A DNA stretch of 64,000 nt, taken from positions 3,917,001 through 3,981,000 of the forward strand of contig JAZGTN010000015.1 of the NCBI GenBank assembly GCA_037783415.1. The letters run 5' to 3'. Position numbers and translations under genes: made by a program. Below the pieces are notes generated by a model. The model had not been told where the DNA came from. It was given only the letters and a program-made list of their open reading frames with translations, and ran no database searches. Shown here piece after piece: positions 29,101 to 44,100 of the stretch (its first letter is position 1; each line of letters starts with the position of its first letter). The stretch is from Leptasterias polaris (Eukaryota > Echinodermata > Asteroidea > Forcipulatida > Asteriidae).

Positions 29101-32100
29101 TCAAAATTGTAAAGTCAAGGCAAATGATCTGCAGAGAAGAGCCAAAAGTGTTTGTAAAGTTAAAATGTTTAATTACTTTTAACTCCTCCCACCTTTAATT
29201 TTGTCCTTGTGATCAAACCAGCCCCTTCCCTCTAACACCCTTTTGTTTCCCTATTCTTTGTTTAACCCTTGCTTTTTCTGTATGCTTTCTGCTTCTCTCT
29301 CTCTCTATTCATGCATTTCCACTAGACTGCTTCTGTACACTTATACCTGTTTATTTGTTCTGTTGTCATTTAGCCTTTGAGAAAGACTCTTCTAGGGTCA
29401 AAATGTCAGGCCACTAACTTTTTTTTTTTTTTTTAAAATACCTCCAGTAGGATTTTCGTTAGACTCTAGACTTATTCTAAACTGATTAGAGTCTCAAGTT
29501 TTTTTTATTCAGAAGAATAAAAATATACAAGAAGAAAAATACACAAGAAGACAAAGGGAATGCACTCACCACGCCTCTTCTCCACTGCTCCTGGAAAATC
29601 CTGAGGTTGCCTTTATGGGAGGAATCATGTAGTCTGAGCAAGCGCCCATCACAAAGCCAAGAATGAGGCACATCTGGGTATTCCACACTAGACTCAGTCA
29701 ATGTCTGTCTACCCTGAGGTAGATTAATAACCTCACCAGCAGTGGCAGTCACGACGACACCTACCGGTGGGGACTCCGGCTTCAGTGATGCATTGGTGGT
29801 GTAGATTGTCTGAGGCAGATCCACCGGGGTCGTCTGCTGACTGGCTGGTCTGGTAGGCATCTTGATTTGAATCCGATCGTGTTTGTTCAGCGCCGGCGCT
29901 GAAATATTCTGCTCCACCACAGTGGCAATGATATCCTCAAAGGTACTCGTCATAGTCCTGGTAGACTTCTTGTTTATAGTGTCCCCTCGTGGGAGGAATG
30001 CTGTCATGAGGTAGGCTGACCCATCCATTCCTCCGGTTGGACGTCCAAGTTTACCGGCAGTCTTCGTCAAGAGCTCACGTAACGTGGAGCAGGCCTCTGC
30101 CTTGTTCGACTCGACATCTGACCGCGATACTTTGTCGGTGGTCAACGTCGACGCCTTGGTGTCTGGTTGTGACTGCTCGTAAGACGTAGGGGAGGAGTTT
30201 GTGAAGCGTTTGGTGCTTTCCGACTGGGCCGATGTAGCTACGTTGGCTAAGACGTCCAGTGGGGAGGCAGATGGGAAGGAAGTTAACTTAGGTGCTTTGG
30301 GACTCCTGGAGTTGCTGTGGATTGGAGTGGAGTTACCGGATTCACTGGGTTCGCTCTTACTGGATTCACTTGGCGTTTTATTATTCAACACAGCCTGAAA
30401 CAAACAACAATACGTCATTACAGTCACATAGTACATAAAAGTACAGCATCAATGACATTCAGCCATGACATTTGGTCCTTGGGGAAAAAAGTAGGTTTAA
30501 GGACTAGAGTACAACGGCTGACCTACATGTACACATGATTTTGGTAGGCTTTAACAGACCTTTCAGGCTACTTCATCACTCTTTTTCTGATTTTTCCAAA
30601 GGGCAAGAAACAAAATCTGAAATTAGACTAAAGTAGGAAGAATACCATGCCTGGAAATTCCAAACATTATTACATCAAGACATTTAGCTCTGAAGGAATC
30701 TTCACAGTTTATATTCAATACATTTTCCCGAAAGAACATGTCAAAGATCCTTGAGATTCCACTAAATGCAAAATATCAATAATGCTAGTAGCATGTACTG
30801 AAAACGGTAGTAGCATTCTGGAATATAAACTAAACGAGTAATATACAATAATAAAAAGGTATTTGAAGCTTTGGTTGATGGAGTCAGATATAAAAACAAT
30901 GTAGCAATCACTTCTTGAAAGAAGTGGCTTTTTCTCAACAAGTTCTCTGTACCAGCAAGGTCTCATTTTGTTTTCATTTTGCATCACTTTACATTGCATT
31001 TTAAGAATGCTACTTGAAAACAGTTTCACACTCACCGGTGAGACACCATTAGTGGCAGGCACTTTGTCAGGTGAGTTGACCTCTCTTGACCTCTTGCTGC
31101 AAGGACACGAGGCAGCGATGTTCCACTTGTTACGCATCTGATGCACAAGCATCCCCACATCCCACAGAGCTGCAAGAAAATCAACATACCCTTGCAATAA
31201 ATGCATTCACATCTTGATTCGAACAGGTTAAACAAAAATTGTAGACACTACGGTTCTGGTTGTTGTAAAGACCCACAGCATCAGTGAACATTTCAGAGTT
31301 TACAGCTCCTGCTTACCATGGCACCCTGTAAAACACTTCAGTTCTATGGGACGTAAGCGCAGAATTCCCGGTAAGCAGAGCCATGAAACTGGGCTCTGGT
31401 TATAGTCAGTGGCATAACTAGACATTTTCATTTTTGGGGGGCAAGTGGGGGCAAAGCCATAAGTGGGGGGGAGGGGGGGGGGGCTATTAATGTATCAAAT
31501 GTAAATTTTTAAGATCTCATTTGAAGGCAATGGTTCTGAGCAGGAGGGCTTCTGCCTCCCCCTCTGGTTATAATCCAAAAGTAACAATTGGAGACCGAAA
31601 TTAAGTCAAGAATAGCTGAGTAAAATAAAATAAAAGTGGGACGTCAAAAAAACATGTAGTACAATGTCATAACTTGTATTTCTGGAATAAGGAAGATGAA
31701 CATAAGTTTTGGCAGATTTTGTTCCGCATTGTAGGTAAAACACCAAAAACACACCCAACATTTTCTCAGCACTTTCAGAGTCGAGCAGGGAAAGTGTAGC
31801 CACCTTTGGTGGGATGATCTCAACCTGACTCATACCGGCAAGTTTATTTACTGGTCATATCTACTTATGTTTTGCAGTTAAATGCGGCTGATGTTACCAA
31901 ATTACAGACTGGTGCATTTATATTCCAGTTGTGCCTAGATTCATTTTGAAAGTATGAGAAGTCGGGGGTGGGCAACAAGAGAGGGCAAGGAGTAACATCT
32001 TACCAGAGCCGGGGATGATCTGCGTTAAGATGAGGCTGTCCAGTTGATGAGGTTGATCCTTGATGCATTTCAGCCACACCAGGCTTGGTCTGGATTTACC

Positions 32101-35100
32101 CTTGGCTGCTGTACAAAAACAAATCAAAGCGCCGTCAAATACCATTGCAGAAAACTGCTTATAGAGGTTTAGCCGCAGCCTAAGCCAACTTAATGTCCTG
32201 CCATTTTGAACCCCAGATTGAAGCCAAGCCTAATCCTAAGCCATGTTAGAATAATAGTAATAATAATAATGTTCATTTGTAGTGCGCCATGTCTGTCAGA
32301 AAGACATTCCTGGCGCATAGAAAAGGAACTCTGCTAACGACGGTACTTAAAGCTAAGACTGAACAAGTGAGTTTTCAAGTTAGTTTTGAAGCTGGAGAGA
32401 GTGTCTACTAGTCTGAGGTGAAAAAGAACGAAGAAAACCCCATGTTATGATGAAAAACCATATTTTTTCAGAAAGTAAACTGCAGCAAGTTAATGTCATT
32501 GATTCAAGAACCATTTTAAAATTGAAACAGCTCCCCTTGCAAACAAACATTAGCGACTAAAAATCACAGCTATACGAAAGCTGCTGCTTTACATAGAGGG
32601 GGTATCTCACCTTTAGGGGCAGGGTTCTTCTTCTGCTTGTAGCAGTCTAAACACACCACAAAGCCACACTTGGGACAGGTCCAATGAATGTTGAATAACG
32701 TAGTGTCGCACGTGTCACACATCTCTCTTACACCCGTCACAGCTCTCTTCCACGCTATCTTTTCTGTAAATTCAAAAAGATATATAAAACATTTCAGGCA
32801 ATGTTTAGGACTACAATAAGATATTGCGGTCTTGCAAGACAAGTCCTCGTTTCTCTAGACTAACCCCAGCAATCATTTTATGGCATTTGTAAAATATGAG
32901 TACAAGTTTGTTGTTTTAATTTCGCTGATGTAGTTTTAACAAAGCTAAGGCTAAATTATCATCACACACACAAAAAACTCGGTGAGTAGTTTCTCATTAC
33001 AAGGATCAACAAGCAAGCTTGGTGATTCAGTGTTTAGGAGATTTTCTCAAGGTCATGGGTTTTCGAATCCCAACCAAGCGGCATGTGGATTTCATTCCTA
33101 CAGGACTCGGAAAGCAGCACTTCAAAACTACATCAGCAAAGTGTAAGCCCAAGGTGCAAAAAGAATCGCCAAGTGTGAAAACAGCCCAAGATGATGTGAG
33201 TTGATGGTATGAGCCTGATGGTATATGAGCCCAATGCATTTGCTTGGTAAGTGGCATGGTGTACCCACTGCCCCTTCCTATTGTGTCTTCCTTGTGTTCT
33301 GGTAATCTCAGGTGAGGTACTTCTGTGCAAGAGGGGAAGAGTGTGTTAGCGTTTGGGAACATTTAGGGGGGACACCCTCTGCCATATTATTACGCATGGT
33401 ATTGACCAAAGTCACTAACATCATCATTACAATAATCTTGTTAACGCCAATGTATCCAAGTGTTACACAGTGTTTTAGTGCACAATTTAGGTAATGCAGC
33501 AGTTACATGCTGACCACAACTTTTACATGCAATTTGACAACCCAAAGTGGAAAGAATGGCAGAGAGTAACAGCGTGTGACCTTGGTACACAGGATCAATA
33601 CCCAACTGGACCTAAAAAAAAAACCACCCACCTGGTGTTGAGCTCCATGACTGGGCCTGATGCTCCTGCTCTACCAGCTCACAGAACTGATCCCCAACCT
33701 TCTTCAAGATGTACTTGGATGTCTCGATGTCTAGCTGGCAGTCAGCATCATAGTAAGGCAACCACGGGGTCAGGTCTTCCGGTTGACAGTGGCTTGGCTC
33801 CGAAAAACCAGCAATAGTCAGGTTACCGTTTTTAGAGTATCGCAATCTGTATGGACAAGAAACGGAAAAATATTTGTAACAGTGCCCTTAACAGTGGCAA
33901 TGTTTGAAGCCCACGATGAGCGAACGATTAGATTTGATGCACCAAACTATTTAAGGCAAGTACAATGTGATAGAATCTTCAACCTTTTCATTGTTACTTG
34001 GGCTACTGGAAAGTCATTCCTAAAATGAAAAGAAAAGGGGAAGGAAAAACCCAAAACAAAACAGAAAAAAGTAATTGAGCCCAAAACAGGAAATCAACTG
34101 ATAATAGGCGCTATGCACATGACGCCATTTGAGTAGGGCGCCCTCACCGCCCAGAGGTCAAAAGGAGGTTGTTCATTGGCCAATTCTGTGCGTCGCGCGT
34201 ACAAATCCTCGCATTTTCTTTGTTTTATTGTTGGTTTACATCTAATATAGCGGCTTGATGATGTCAATGCATAAGGTCCACAACTAGGAAGAGGGTCATA
34301 CAGAAATTTGTTTATTTGTGAATTATCTCACCTTCTGAATGCATAGAACCGGCAGAAGATGTTCATCTTGGACTGTTTGGAGCTGGGTTTCATGCGACAC
34401 TCCCGGCACTTCATCAGGCTAGGGGTGACGGCACAGCACGCTCCATCCTGCAAGAAGGGCTCACCGGATTTCTTCAACTTGGTGATGGAGGGTTTGATAA
34501 GGGCTCGGGACACGTTCAGGGCTGTTGATTTGCAAGAGGAATAAAAGCATGAACTTTTTGCTTTCAGTGGTGGAAGCTTTCTCACAACAACAACAACAAA
34601 TTAGTAAACAAATCTGCAGTCAGTAAGTACGAGTTAAGGATTAACACAAATGAAACAGTTAAAAAAAAATAAAAATAGGTAAAAAGATCCCTTAAAAAAA
34701 GAAAACAAAATCAAGAATAAACTAGGTAAATTTACAAACAATAAATGTTCCCAAAGTTGTGTTCCTTCTCAATAGACCGATCCATTAAGCCCCGCCTCCT
34801 TACGAGTTGACCAATCACAGCCGCGAAACCCGATCACCGTTAGTGCAAAGATCACCAAACGGCTCAAATGGTGATCAGATTTCGCGGTTGTGATTGGTCA
34901 ATGAGAAATGGGCGTGGCTTAATGGATCGGTGTATTGTTAGTCCCATCTCCAAAACTATGGCTAATAATTAACCCTCTATTTTTCAACACCACACCACAC
35001 CAGACAACCAATGTGTAAAAATGTCACACAAACTTGGGGTTCATGTTTTAAAGATAATACACAATTTTAAAAACATTTTTGATTTTGTCAGCAGATGTTG

Positions 35101-38100
35101 TTTATTCCACATAAATGCTTAATTTGAGTGATGCAATTTCATGGTATCTGTACACCATAAATAGTCAAATTTCAGACTTTTTAAGGCCCATTTAATATTA
35201 CCCATAACAAAATTTAAGACCAAAAGTAAGTGAAGAACGCAGAGGAGAAACAGCTAAATCCACTCACACTATATTATTTTTTTACATGCAGCGTAATTCG
35301 GTTCTTTTGTAGCTGATAAAAAAAAACTCACTACATGCTTCATCAATTTTTTTTAAGACCTCAAATAACTGAATTTAATAATACTTTAATGCCTTTTTTT
35401 AAGGATAGTTCAACTTAAGACTTTTTAATACTTTTTAAGGATCCGCAGAAAACCTGAATTTAAAATAAGCCACAGCAATTTTGGAAGTTTTCAAATGCTG
35501 TTTTGTTGACTTGATTTTATTCTTGGCTGAAATATCATGCTGAAGGAATTGCACTCAGACGGAGAAACAATCAATTTTTATTTTTATTTTCAATGATAAC
35601 CATCATCCAGTTATCTACATGTACCTTGAAACACGATGAAGCATGTACCAATAAAGACATGCGCATACAATGGCCTTGTTATCGAATCAAATTTTTCAAT
35701 ACAACCGTACCACGGGGGAACCAGTTGTTCTTTAGTAATGGGATGATTGAGGGACGATTAACCCAATCAATACATGGCAAATGTAGGCCAAGAGACAGTC
35801 TGATTACTGCCCCTAATGAGTTGCATAGATCAGAGTGGCCTTGTACTAGCTGCATCTCTCCCCGTCTCCAGCCTACTCTAGCCTACACACAATTGACTGT
35901 ATTGTTTTTGTTTGTTTGTTCGTTTTCTTGATTTTTCTTGTACCCACCATCAAATTTGTCCTTCTCCTTGCGAGCTCTCGTTACGATGCGCTTCTTCGGG
36001 GCCTGAATGAAACGGTCCATTATTGCTGGTAGCTGGAAGTGCAAGAAAGATCACAGATATTAATGCATATTTAATATTAAGCAAAAGCTTGGAAATGCTA
36101 AATATAGAAGTTAATGGAAAGGGCATGATTGTGATCCATCAATTCTGTGGACAAGCTTTTTATGACTGCCAGTTAAGGCCATTTCAAGATCAAGCGTTTC
36201 ATTTTAGACTATTTCAATTTTAAATGAAGGTTGACAGATCAGAATCTTTGGGTACATATTTTTTTCACTACATGGATTATGTTAGTAAAATCATTTTATT
36301 CAAAATGTTTCCATTGACAGAAATGCTGTATTTCACCTTTAGGGAGTCTTAAATATTTACTACGACCTTTTCATTTGAATTGTTTTCCGATTTGCATTAA
36401 ACAGGTTGAGTGTTTGAACTCTGTATTAGTCAAACACATTTCGGGAGCAATTGATTTATTACAACAATTAAACGGTGTGTTTAAAGCAATGGCAAATTAA
36501 TCACTTGTTTTCCCATTAATCAATCAACCATAAAAAGAAAAGAAAAAAAAACCCAAAACAAAACACTGCGCCGTTTTTCACAGCCAAGACTTTAAAGGAC
36601 CATGTAAACAGGTGAGGTGAGGTTAAGAAATTAACTCATTCGCAACTTGACCCAGAAATGTTTGTGGTAAGAAAAATGGAAACAATCTGGAAATATTCCA
36701 GGATAGCAGTCATCAATGCCTGAATCCCAGACTGCCATTAATGTATTCGGGTCAGCAGCGAACGGTAACAAAGATTCACCATCTGTTACGCCACATCACC
36801 CAACCAAGTTGATTTACTCTGATTTCAATTCCGCATTCACTACACATCAATCACATGAATACAACCTCACATTATAATGAATCTTTGAATAAACCAGGCA
36901 TAATCAAGACACCCCCCCCCCTCCAAACCGACCCCATAAAAAACAGCAACCTAAAACCTGCTCTAACAAACTAGGTCAAACAGAGCCTTGATTAAATTCT
37001 TGACCCAGTAATTGTAGATGGAGAGTAGTCGCCATTGCTTCCCCTTTGCTGGGACACATCAGGTTATCACCTGAGGGGAAACCAAAAAAGAACCACACAG
37101 GGTCGGTCTCATCGGGCCTCAACGTTGACAGATATGTCTGCTGGTTAATTCGAACCCCCTTAGAATGGGGGGGGGGGGTGGATTCGAGTCACATGCCGAG
37201 CTCCCTAATTAAATAATTTACCGAATAACCTGACAACAACTCTCCCATCACAATGCCGTGACCACTGGCATGAGATGAAGGTATTGTACTGGAAGAGCCC
37301 TTTGTGCTTTTGTTCCCATTTTTTGTCTTCATTTCAAGCATGGTCGGAGACCACTTGCTATTCCGGGCGGTGGTGTGTGGATGTAAACATCCGGCTTTGA
37401 GGAATATTGGATAAATTGACCTACAACCACAGCCTGTGTAAGCGTGCGGCTCTCAAAGACTGGGCTCGGCTTCACATTGGAATTTAAATCAGAGCTTACG
37501 ACACACGACCCATTTTTTCATGGTGGATGGATAAATTTTTGCATTTAATGAAATTTTTCAAACTCCAATAAATAGTTCACTGATTTTTATCACACACAAA
37601 ATTGATTGAATAGTGTTTTTCTCTCTTGTTTTTCTTGTCACCTGGTGGCATGAACAGGGACAAGAGTGTGCATGATTAGATAACCCTTGAGATCAATGAT
37701 ATCAGTGTGACATGCACTTCCCAGTTGGGGATTTTTTTTCCTTTCTTTTTTTAAGGTAAGTGTCACCAAGGACTTCGATAGTGACTAAAGGGCGGTGGCT
37801 GCAAGAACAAAAAGGGGGAGGGGGTAAAATACAAATCGGTTATATCTAATAATAAGCCATTAACGAGTTAGGTTTGAATGTGTCTGGTACAATGCCTTCT
37901 TTAGTCACGAATGAATGTTCTAATTTAAATTCCTCAGACATGGTTTTGGGGCAAGCTTTTGCATCGGAACCTCCAGATCGACAAAGACTGGTATCCTTTG
38001 TGAAATGTATTCCATTGAGGTTAAATGTATGCGTGCTTTTTCGTCTCTGATGCAACTAAGAATAGTCAATGTTTAAAAAAATTGATTTTTTACTTTTCTT

Positions 38101-41100
38101 TCGAAATTCATTTTTTTATTTTATTTTTGAAGTATACAAATTAACAAACGAATCAAAAAAGTACCCAGTTGGCCAAGATCGTCAATTTCATTCCTGATTT
38201 AACTACAAAGTTGTTTGTCTAAGCCAGAAAAAAGCCATTGAAAACTACTGATGTTGGAGACCTTTGATCTAAAATATCTGGTTCCTTTTAGGCATTACTT
38301 TGTTCTTCAGTTTATAGATTGTATTATGAAATTTTGGGTGGGTGGGTGGGTCAAAACAATTTCGGGGAAAAAAAAAAAATAAAAAAAAAATCAAAATTTA
38401 TTAACATTGACTATTCTAAGAAAAAGTATGCCCCAAACCATGTGATATAGCACGATGGATGTAGTATGTAAATATGGGTAAAACATCCACTTGTTACCAA
38501 AGAAGGCTTTGTACCAGACGGCATTCAAATGTAACTCCCAAATGGCTCAGTGGTGAGCATGGATTGAAGGTGTTTAGGATTCTCACCTTTAATTCAGAAG
38601 TCCTCTCTCCCTCCGGTATCATGCCAAAGTTCTTGAAGCCATCGTAGTCATTTTCCTCTTCTTTGTCCAACATAGCATTGCCTCTCCCCTTGTTATGGTC
38701 CTTGTCATTGTTGTGTTTACTCTTGCGCTCGCTAGTTCCGCAGTGCTTTTTCCGTTCCCGGTGCTTCTTGGCGTGCTTGGACTCTCTACCCCGCTTGGCC
38801 CGACCTTTGGAGGTAGTAGAGCTGTCTGAGCAGGTGGACGAATTGTCAAAGTCATAGACGTGATCAGGGACGCTGCTCTTTGGAATGTCTGCAAGGGTGA
38901 TGGCACTGAGGGGCTTGTTGTCGCCAGTCCGATTGTTCGGGAAGCCAGCCTGTTGCATATGGCCGTTGGGTATGGACTGGGATACTCTCTCCTTTGTCTG
39001 GGAGTCGAGCATTTTTAGAGAGTCACTGTTGGGTGTTTTAACACCAAGCTCGTACAGTTTGCGCTCTGTTAGAGTACTGGTAGTGCCGCTGGACGGGATG
39101 AATGTAGAGGTATTACTGTCCTCTGAATGGCGCTGCAGCCATGCCTTCTTCAGATTCACATGCCCTCCGGATCGGTTGGGTGAGGCCGTTTTGACGCTCC
39201 TACCATCCGAGGACTCACTGCCCGTTGCCTTCGGGGAGCAAGATCTGGTACTATCACTGTCTGACATAGCTCCATTATTAAACCTATCACCTAGAAATGT
39301 CATAGGGGCGTTGGGATCCAGACCCAGGCGGTACTGATCTACCTTCTCAATTTTGAGTTCAACGTTTTCATTGTTCCTGGCCTCGCGATTCTGAGCTTCA
39401 GGAGCTGAACCTCCCGTTATCTGACTGTTGCGTGCGTCCATGACAAAGGTTTTGTAATAATCACCAAAGTAGGCTCCACTCTGTTTTTGCTCCTCTGCGT
39501 TTGAGTTCAAAGCTGCACTTGCTTCATCTCCGCCTTCAGGTTTGCCTTTGACTTTGGGACGCTTGCGGTTTACAGTCCCGCCTGATCCACCAGATTTGCG
39601 TTTTCCTGTGGGCGTCTCCGCATTTCTGGCCAAATCTGGTGACTGGTAATCGCCCTGACGGTTGACATCATTGGGTCTTAAGGCAGACATTAGGAGTGAG
39701 GTCTGTCCGGTTGGCACAGTGTAAGGGGAATGGGTTGTTGACTGAGGATAACCCGACGGGGACTTACCGGATTTCTGCAACTCAATGGGCTGTAGAGCAG
39801 CAGCTGAGAGTTGCTGCGGAGTCTGTACACGCAACGGGGACTGCGGCTGCAGGCCACTATTCCGATTCGAGTTTGCCATACTCTGGACCGGCTGACCGTG
39901 CAGTGGAGGTGGTTTCCCTATTGAGCTGTGAACGATGACCGGCACATTGTGGGCACTGTCACCGACTCTAAGATCCATACCCTCCTTGGCGTACACAGGT
40001 TTGCCTGCCTGCGAGGCTGGCTGCTGACTGGAACCTCCGGCAACAGTGTACATTGGTGGACGCCCTGAATAATCTCTAGCCTGAATAACACTTGTGATAT
40101 GGGGTCCTGTTTCTCCACCTTTGATGGGCTCGGGGTCTCTCCTCAGAGGCGGGGGTGTCGGGATATCCTTCCTGGATGCAGCAGCTGCTTTGACTGGCAA
40201 CCCAGAGGTTATACTCCCTGTCCTCAACGGGTCTGCAGTTCTCGTTAAATATGCAATGTTTTGTTTGCTATCAACTGCGGACATATCCCCTTCCAAACCA
40301 GTCTTTTCTGCGTTGCCGCTAGTCATAGCATGCCTGAACGGCTGGTAACCAACCAGAGATTCACTTTTGACATGGAAGGGAGGAATGTGCTTGGACTGCT
40401 CAGTTCTTATGGGTACTCCTGACCGCGAGTCCTCGTACCTTATCGGCGCCGTCCCGTAGTACGGTACCTGCCCTTCTTGCTTAGGTGCAGGCTGGTAAAC
40501 CTTAAACCCATGGCCTTCTCTGCTCCGAGTCTCGTCTGTCTTTATTTTCAGGTCTATGGCCGTGGTGTGGTCCTTCTCCATCCTCTGCAGCCTCTCACTC
40601 TCCGAGGTGCGGGCGAGGTACGCCTTGTGATAGAGTTGATCTTCATGGAGGCGGGCTTGGCTATCGGTTGAGTGCATCTTCAAGTAGCGGTCTCTCTCCA
40701 TTTGACTCAGCGAGTGCTGGAAAACAAAAAGTTTAAACAAAATTTCATTTAAAAAAGACTACATTGGTTTGCCCTTAAAACTACTCGTATGGTTTTAACA
40801 TATGACTATATTCAGTAGGTCAGCACCCACACTGTGCTTGTGAACTAATCAGCAAATGTGCAGAACTCTCATTTCTAAAATGGCTGGCCAACTCACTGAT
40901 AAGTACACACAAATTAACCAGATTTCATATACACACTTAAATTACAGGAAGTCAATAAAAGGGGCCATGTTATTTCTCTGGCAATGGTTGATTGTGTAAA
41001 TGGCACATCTATCCATAGTTGCAATTATTTTTGCAGCGGTACAGAAAGCACTAAAGGGGGAAGGAGGGGGTGGAGAATGGGCATTGAAAGAGCTGTATTG

Positions 41101-44100
41101 TTAACGTTGCTTTGTAACATACAGTGAAGAATGCAGGCACAGTATTGAAACTGAATACATGGGAAGTACATGTACTCTGCAACACCGAGTGAATTTGAGA
41201 TTAACCCTAAAAGAAAAACGCCATAACATAGGGCAGACATTGAGCAGGTGGCTTAAACCTATCAGTGCACTGCATTAAATAATGTGTAGGCCTAATGCCA
41301 AGCTATAAATGAGTTTTAAGCTGTACTTCTCTAAAGCAAATTGAAAATAAAAGTTCTAGAAACATTGACAGTCAAGGCATACAGAAGTTCAAAGCTAACT
41401 GCCCACTACTTTAGTTAGATCACAACTTATACTTTCACAAAAAGGTCAATTTACAGTCACTTGGCGTGTTTTAACCAATACAAATGCATTAAAAATTCCG
41501 CCATGCCAACACACAATTCCGAAATTGGGAATGATACATACATGGTAGCAATAATAAAACAACTAATTGATGATTTATAATCTAAAAGTTTTTTTTATAA
41601 ACTTGATAGAAATATCATTTTCCAGAGAAACACTACACTACCGAAAATGTTTCCCCAATACTTCGTTCCTGTCTGTTATTCTACATTTTTCTAAAGAAGA
41701 GCTTTCCATAAATGGAACAGCTTTAATTCCCGACTGCACATAATTATTCCTGAACGGAATTCTGTTTGATTTGACAGAGGAGCCAGGAGCCACCGTGGGA
41801 CCCCGTGATTCAGACTGGCCTGGGAGGCAGCCCCGCATAAAAACATGTAAGAGGAGAGCGCCTGGCAGTGCTCCCTTAAGCTCCCACTCTAAATCACAGC
41901 ATGCTGGGGATTACCAATGTCATGGGGTAATGAGATGGTAACATGATCACAATGCTGGTATCAAATCACCACAGGTCTCCAGGACAGGGGAATGAATGCA
42001 TATAGGGGCAATAAGAGGGGGGGAGAGAGAGAGAGCTCATGATTCAGACTCAGCTTGGCGAGCTGCTGGCCCGACTGACTCAACACGGCCCGCTATACAA
42101 CTTCTCTCACCACTAAATCTCTGCAAAGTGTTTATTTTACTCATTTATTCTGCAACTAGTCTGTTAATGAAACAAAAACTTATCAAAATTGGTTTTGCAT
42201 GGCATACTGGCAAACTGATAGTTTGTCTTTTTTAATTTCTGCACTGTGTTTACTATTTTGTTGATGAAACAGAAACACTTATCAAATTAGTTTTGCAGCT
42301 GGCAAACTGATTTTGTAAAAAATCTCCTGTAAAGATGATGGAGTGTTTTGAAAACAAGGTGATTATTAACATATAAAGGCAATAATCAGTCTGTACATGC
42401 ATTAGCTATGAAGGTCCATCTGTAACAGGTGCTTATAGCATGGTAAGGTAAAAATGCTGCCCTAACAAGCACAAGACTCACTTTCTACTATACCCCAAAA
42501 AATATCGCAAGATTCTGTTTGCCAGATGAAAGCGAGCAAAGGAGGGAGAAGAAAAGAAAAGGCTGAGTATGTTTCTTCTGTGACAATCCAATCCACAAGT
42601 ATTGATTTGTCGCTCTCAGAAGGCGTCAATGTGAACAGAGCTTAAAACGTTAAAGGGTGTTTATTCTGCCCCTGACAGTTGGGAGAAAGCCCCCTCACAT
42701 CTCCGACATCCTCCACCCCGTACACACAGAGGATGAATCGTTGCAGGAAGGCAAAGAAGACTCCTTGAAAAAAGTGTCCAAAGACTGAAGTACAAAGTGG
42801 ATAAAGGAAACTGCTGAGCAGTGGAGCAGGAACAAAAACAGGAACAAAAAACATTGACCAAAATGGTCCGAAACACCAAATTGATTCTGTTAACTTCAGC
42901 TGTTAGAAACTTTATCAAATGAACTCATGAATTTTGGAAGAAAAAACTCCAACAAATGTATAAACAAATAAAAAAACATTAAAAAACACCATTAAATTGA
43001 AGACTACCATCGGTCATTTGACCTCAATGGACTGGATCAACCAAACCACCTGGGCCCAATTTCTTAGAGCTGCTTAAGTACAAAAACTAGCCAAGCACAA
43101 CAAACTTATGCTTTCCAAAAAAGGTTACCAGCTAAAGTACCATTTCCCATGTAGCATCTGTGACTGGTACCCTGCATATTGGTGCTTAGCACCAATTTCG
43201 TAAGCAATATTTTCTGCTTAAGCAGCTCTATGAAATTGGGCCCTGACTGCATGTATTTATCTCATCATAAATGCAAGCAACCCCCCCCCCCCCCCCCCCC
43301 ACCCCCTACCCAGACCCCCTGGAGTAAACGTAGCCCAGACAGTGAAGCACCAGAGCTTTACCTCCCTATGGCATTCCAAGCACTTAAGATGTTGTCTTGT
43401 CTGCTTGGCCAGTGCTGGCAAAGGCCTTCTTATTTCAGTTAAGGAGGTTTGAGCCTTGCCAGGTAAGTAGGAGAAAATATAATCTCATCTACATAGCAAT
43501 CAGGACTGGAACTGTGTGACACCAACCTAAAGAGTGTGCATTCAGTATAACAGCAGTTAACACATGCACCATTTAACCTCAATCCTAAAACAAAAACCCC
43601 AACAAAGGAACTTAAAAAAATGAGCATTTACTACATTCCCTCCTCACAACATGTGAGCATTTGTAGCTGTGAATGTTTGAGGTTGAGGAACTAGTGATGT
43701 TTGTTTAAGTGGGCAGTGAACTAGCAATACCAGAGCACAGTTTAGAAAAGACAAAAAAACAAACAAAACACTTCATCAGTTGAGAATACAAACCCCGCAC
43801 TTTTACACTTCTCTAATTCCCTCCCACACAAAAAGCCCTTTTATTCCCATCCAAGCAGCACTGAGGCTTAAAGGCACTGAACACGTTTTGTAATTGTCAA
43901 AGACCAGTATTCTCACTTGGTGTATCCCAACATATGCATAAAATAACAAGCCTGTGAAAATTTGGGCTCAATTGGTCATCGAAGTTGCAAGAAAATGATG
44001 AAAGAAAAAACACCCTTGTTGTACAAATTAGTGTGCTTTCAGATAGGAATAAAAGGCTTCTGGCCAGAAGTCTTTTATTATTTTAGTGAGAAATTACCTC

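Noticed and set aside
37147..37195. B-box-like motifs around a G-run
   Set aside because: No A-box or shared SINE body nearby, and the G-run makes the sequence low-complexity.
38885..39337. 150-codon open frame antisense to the large KDM3 exon
   Set aside because: A shadow frame of a long coding exon on the other strand; no independent support.
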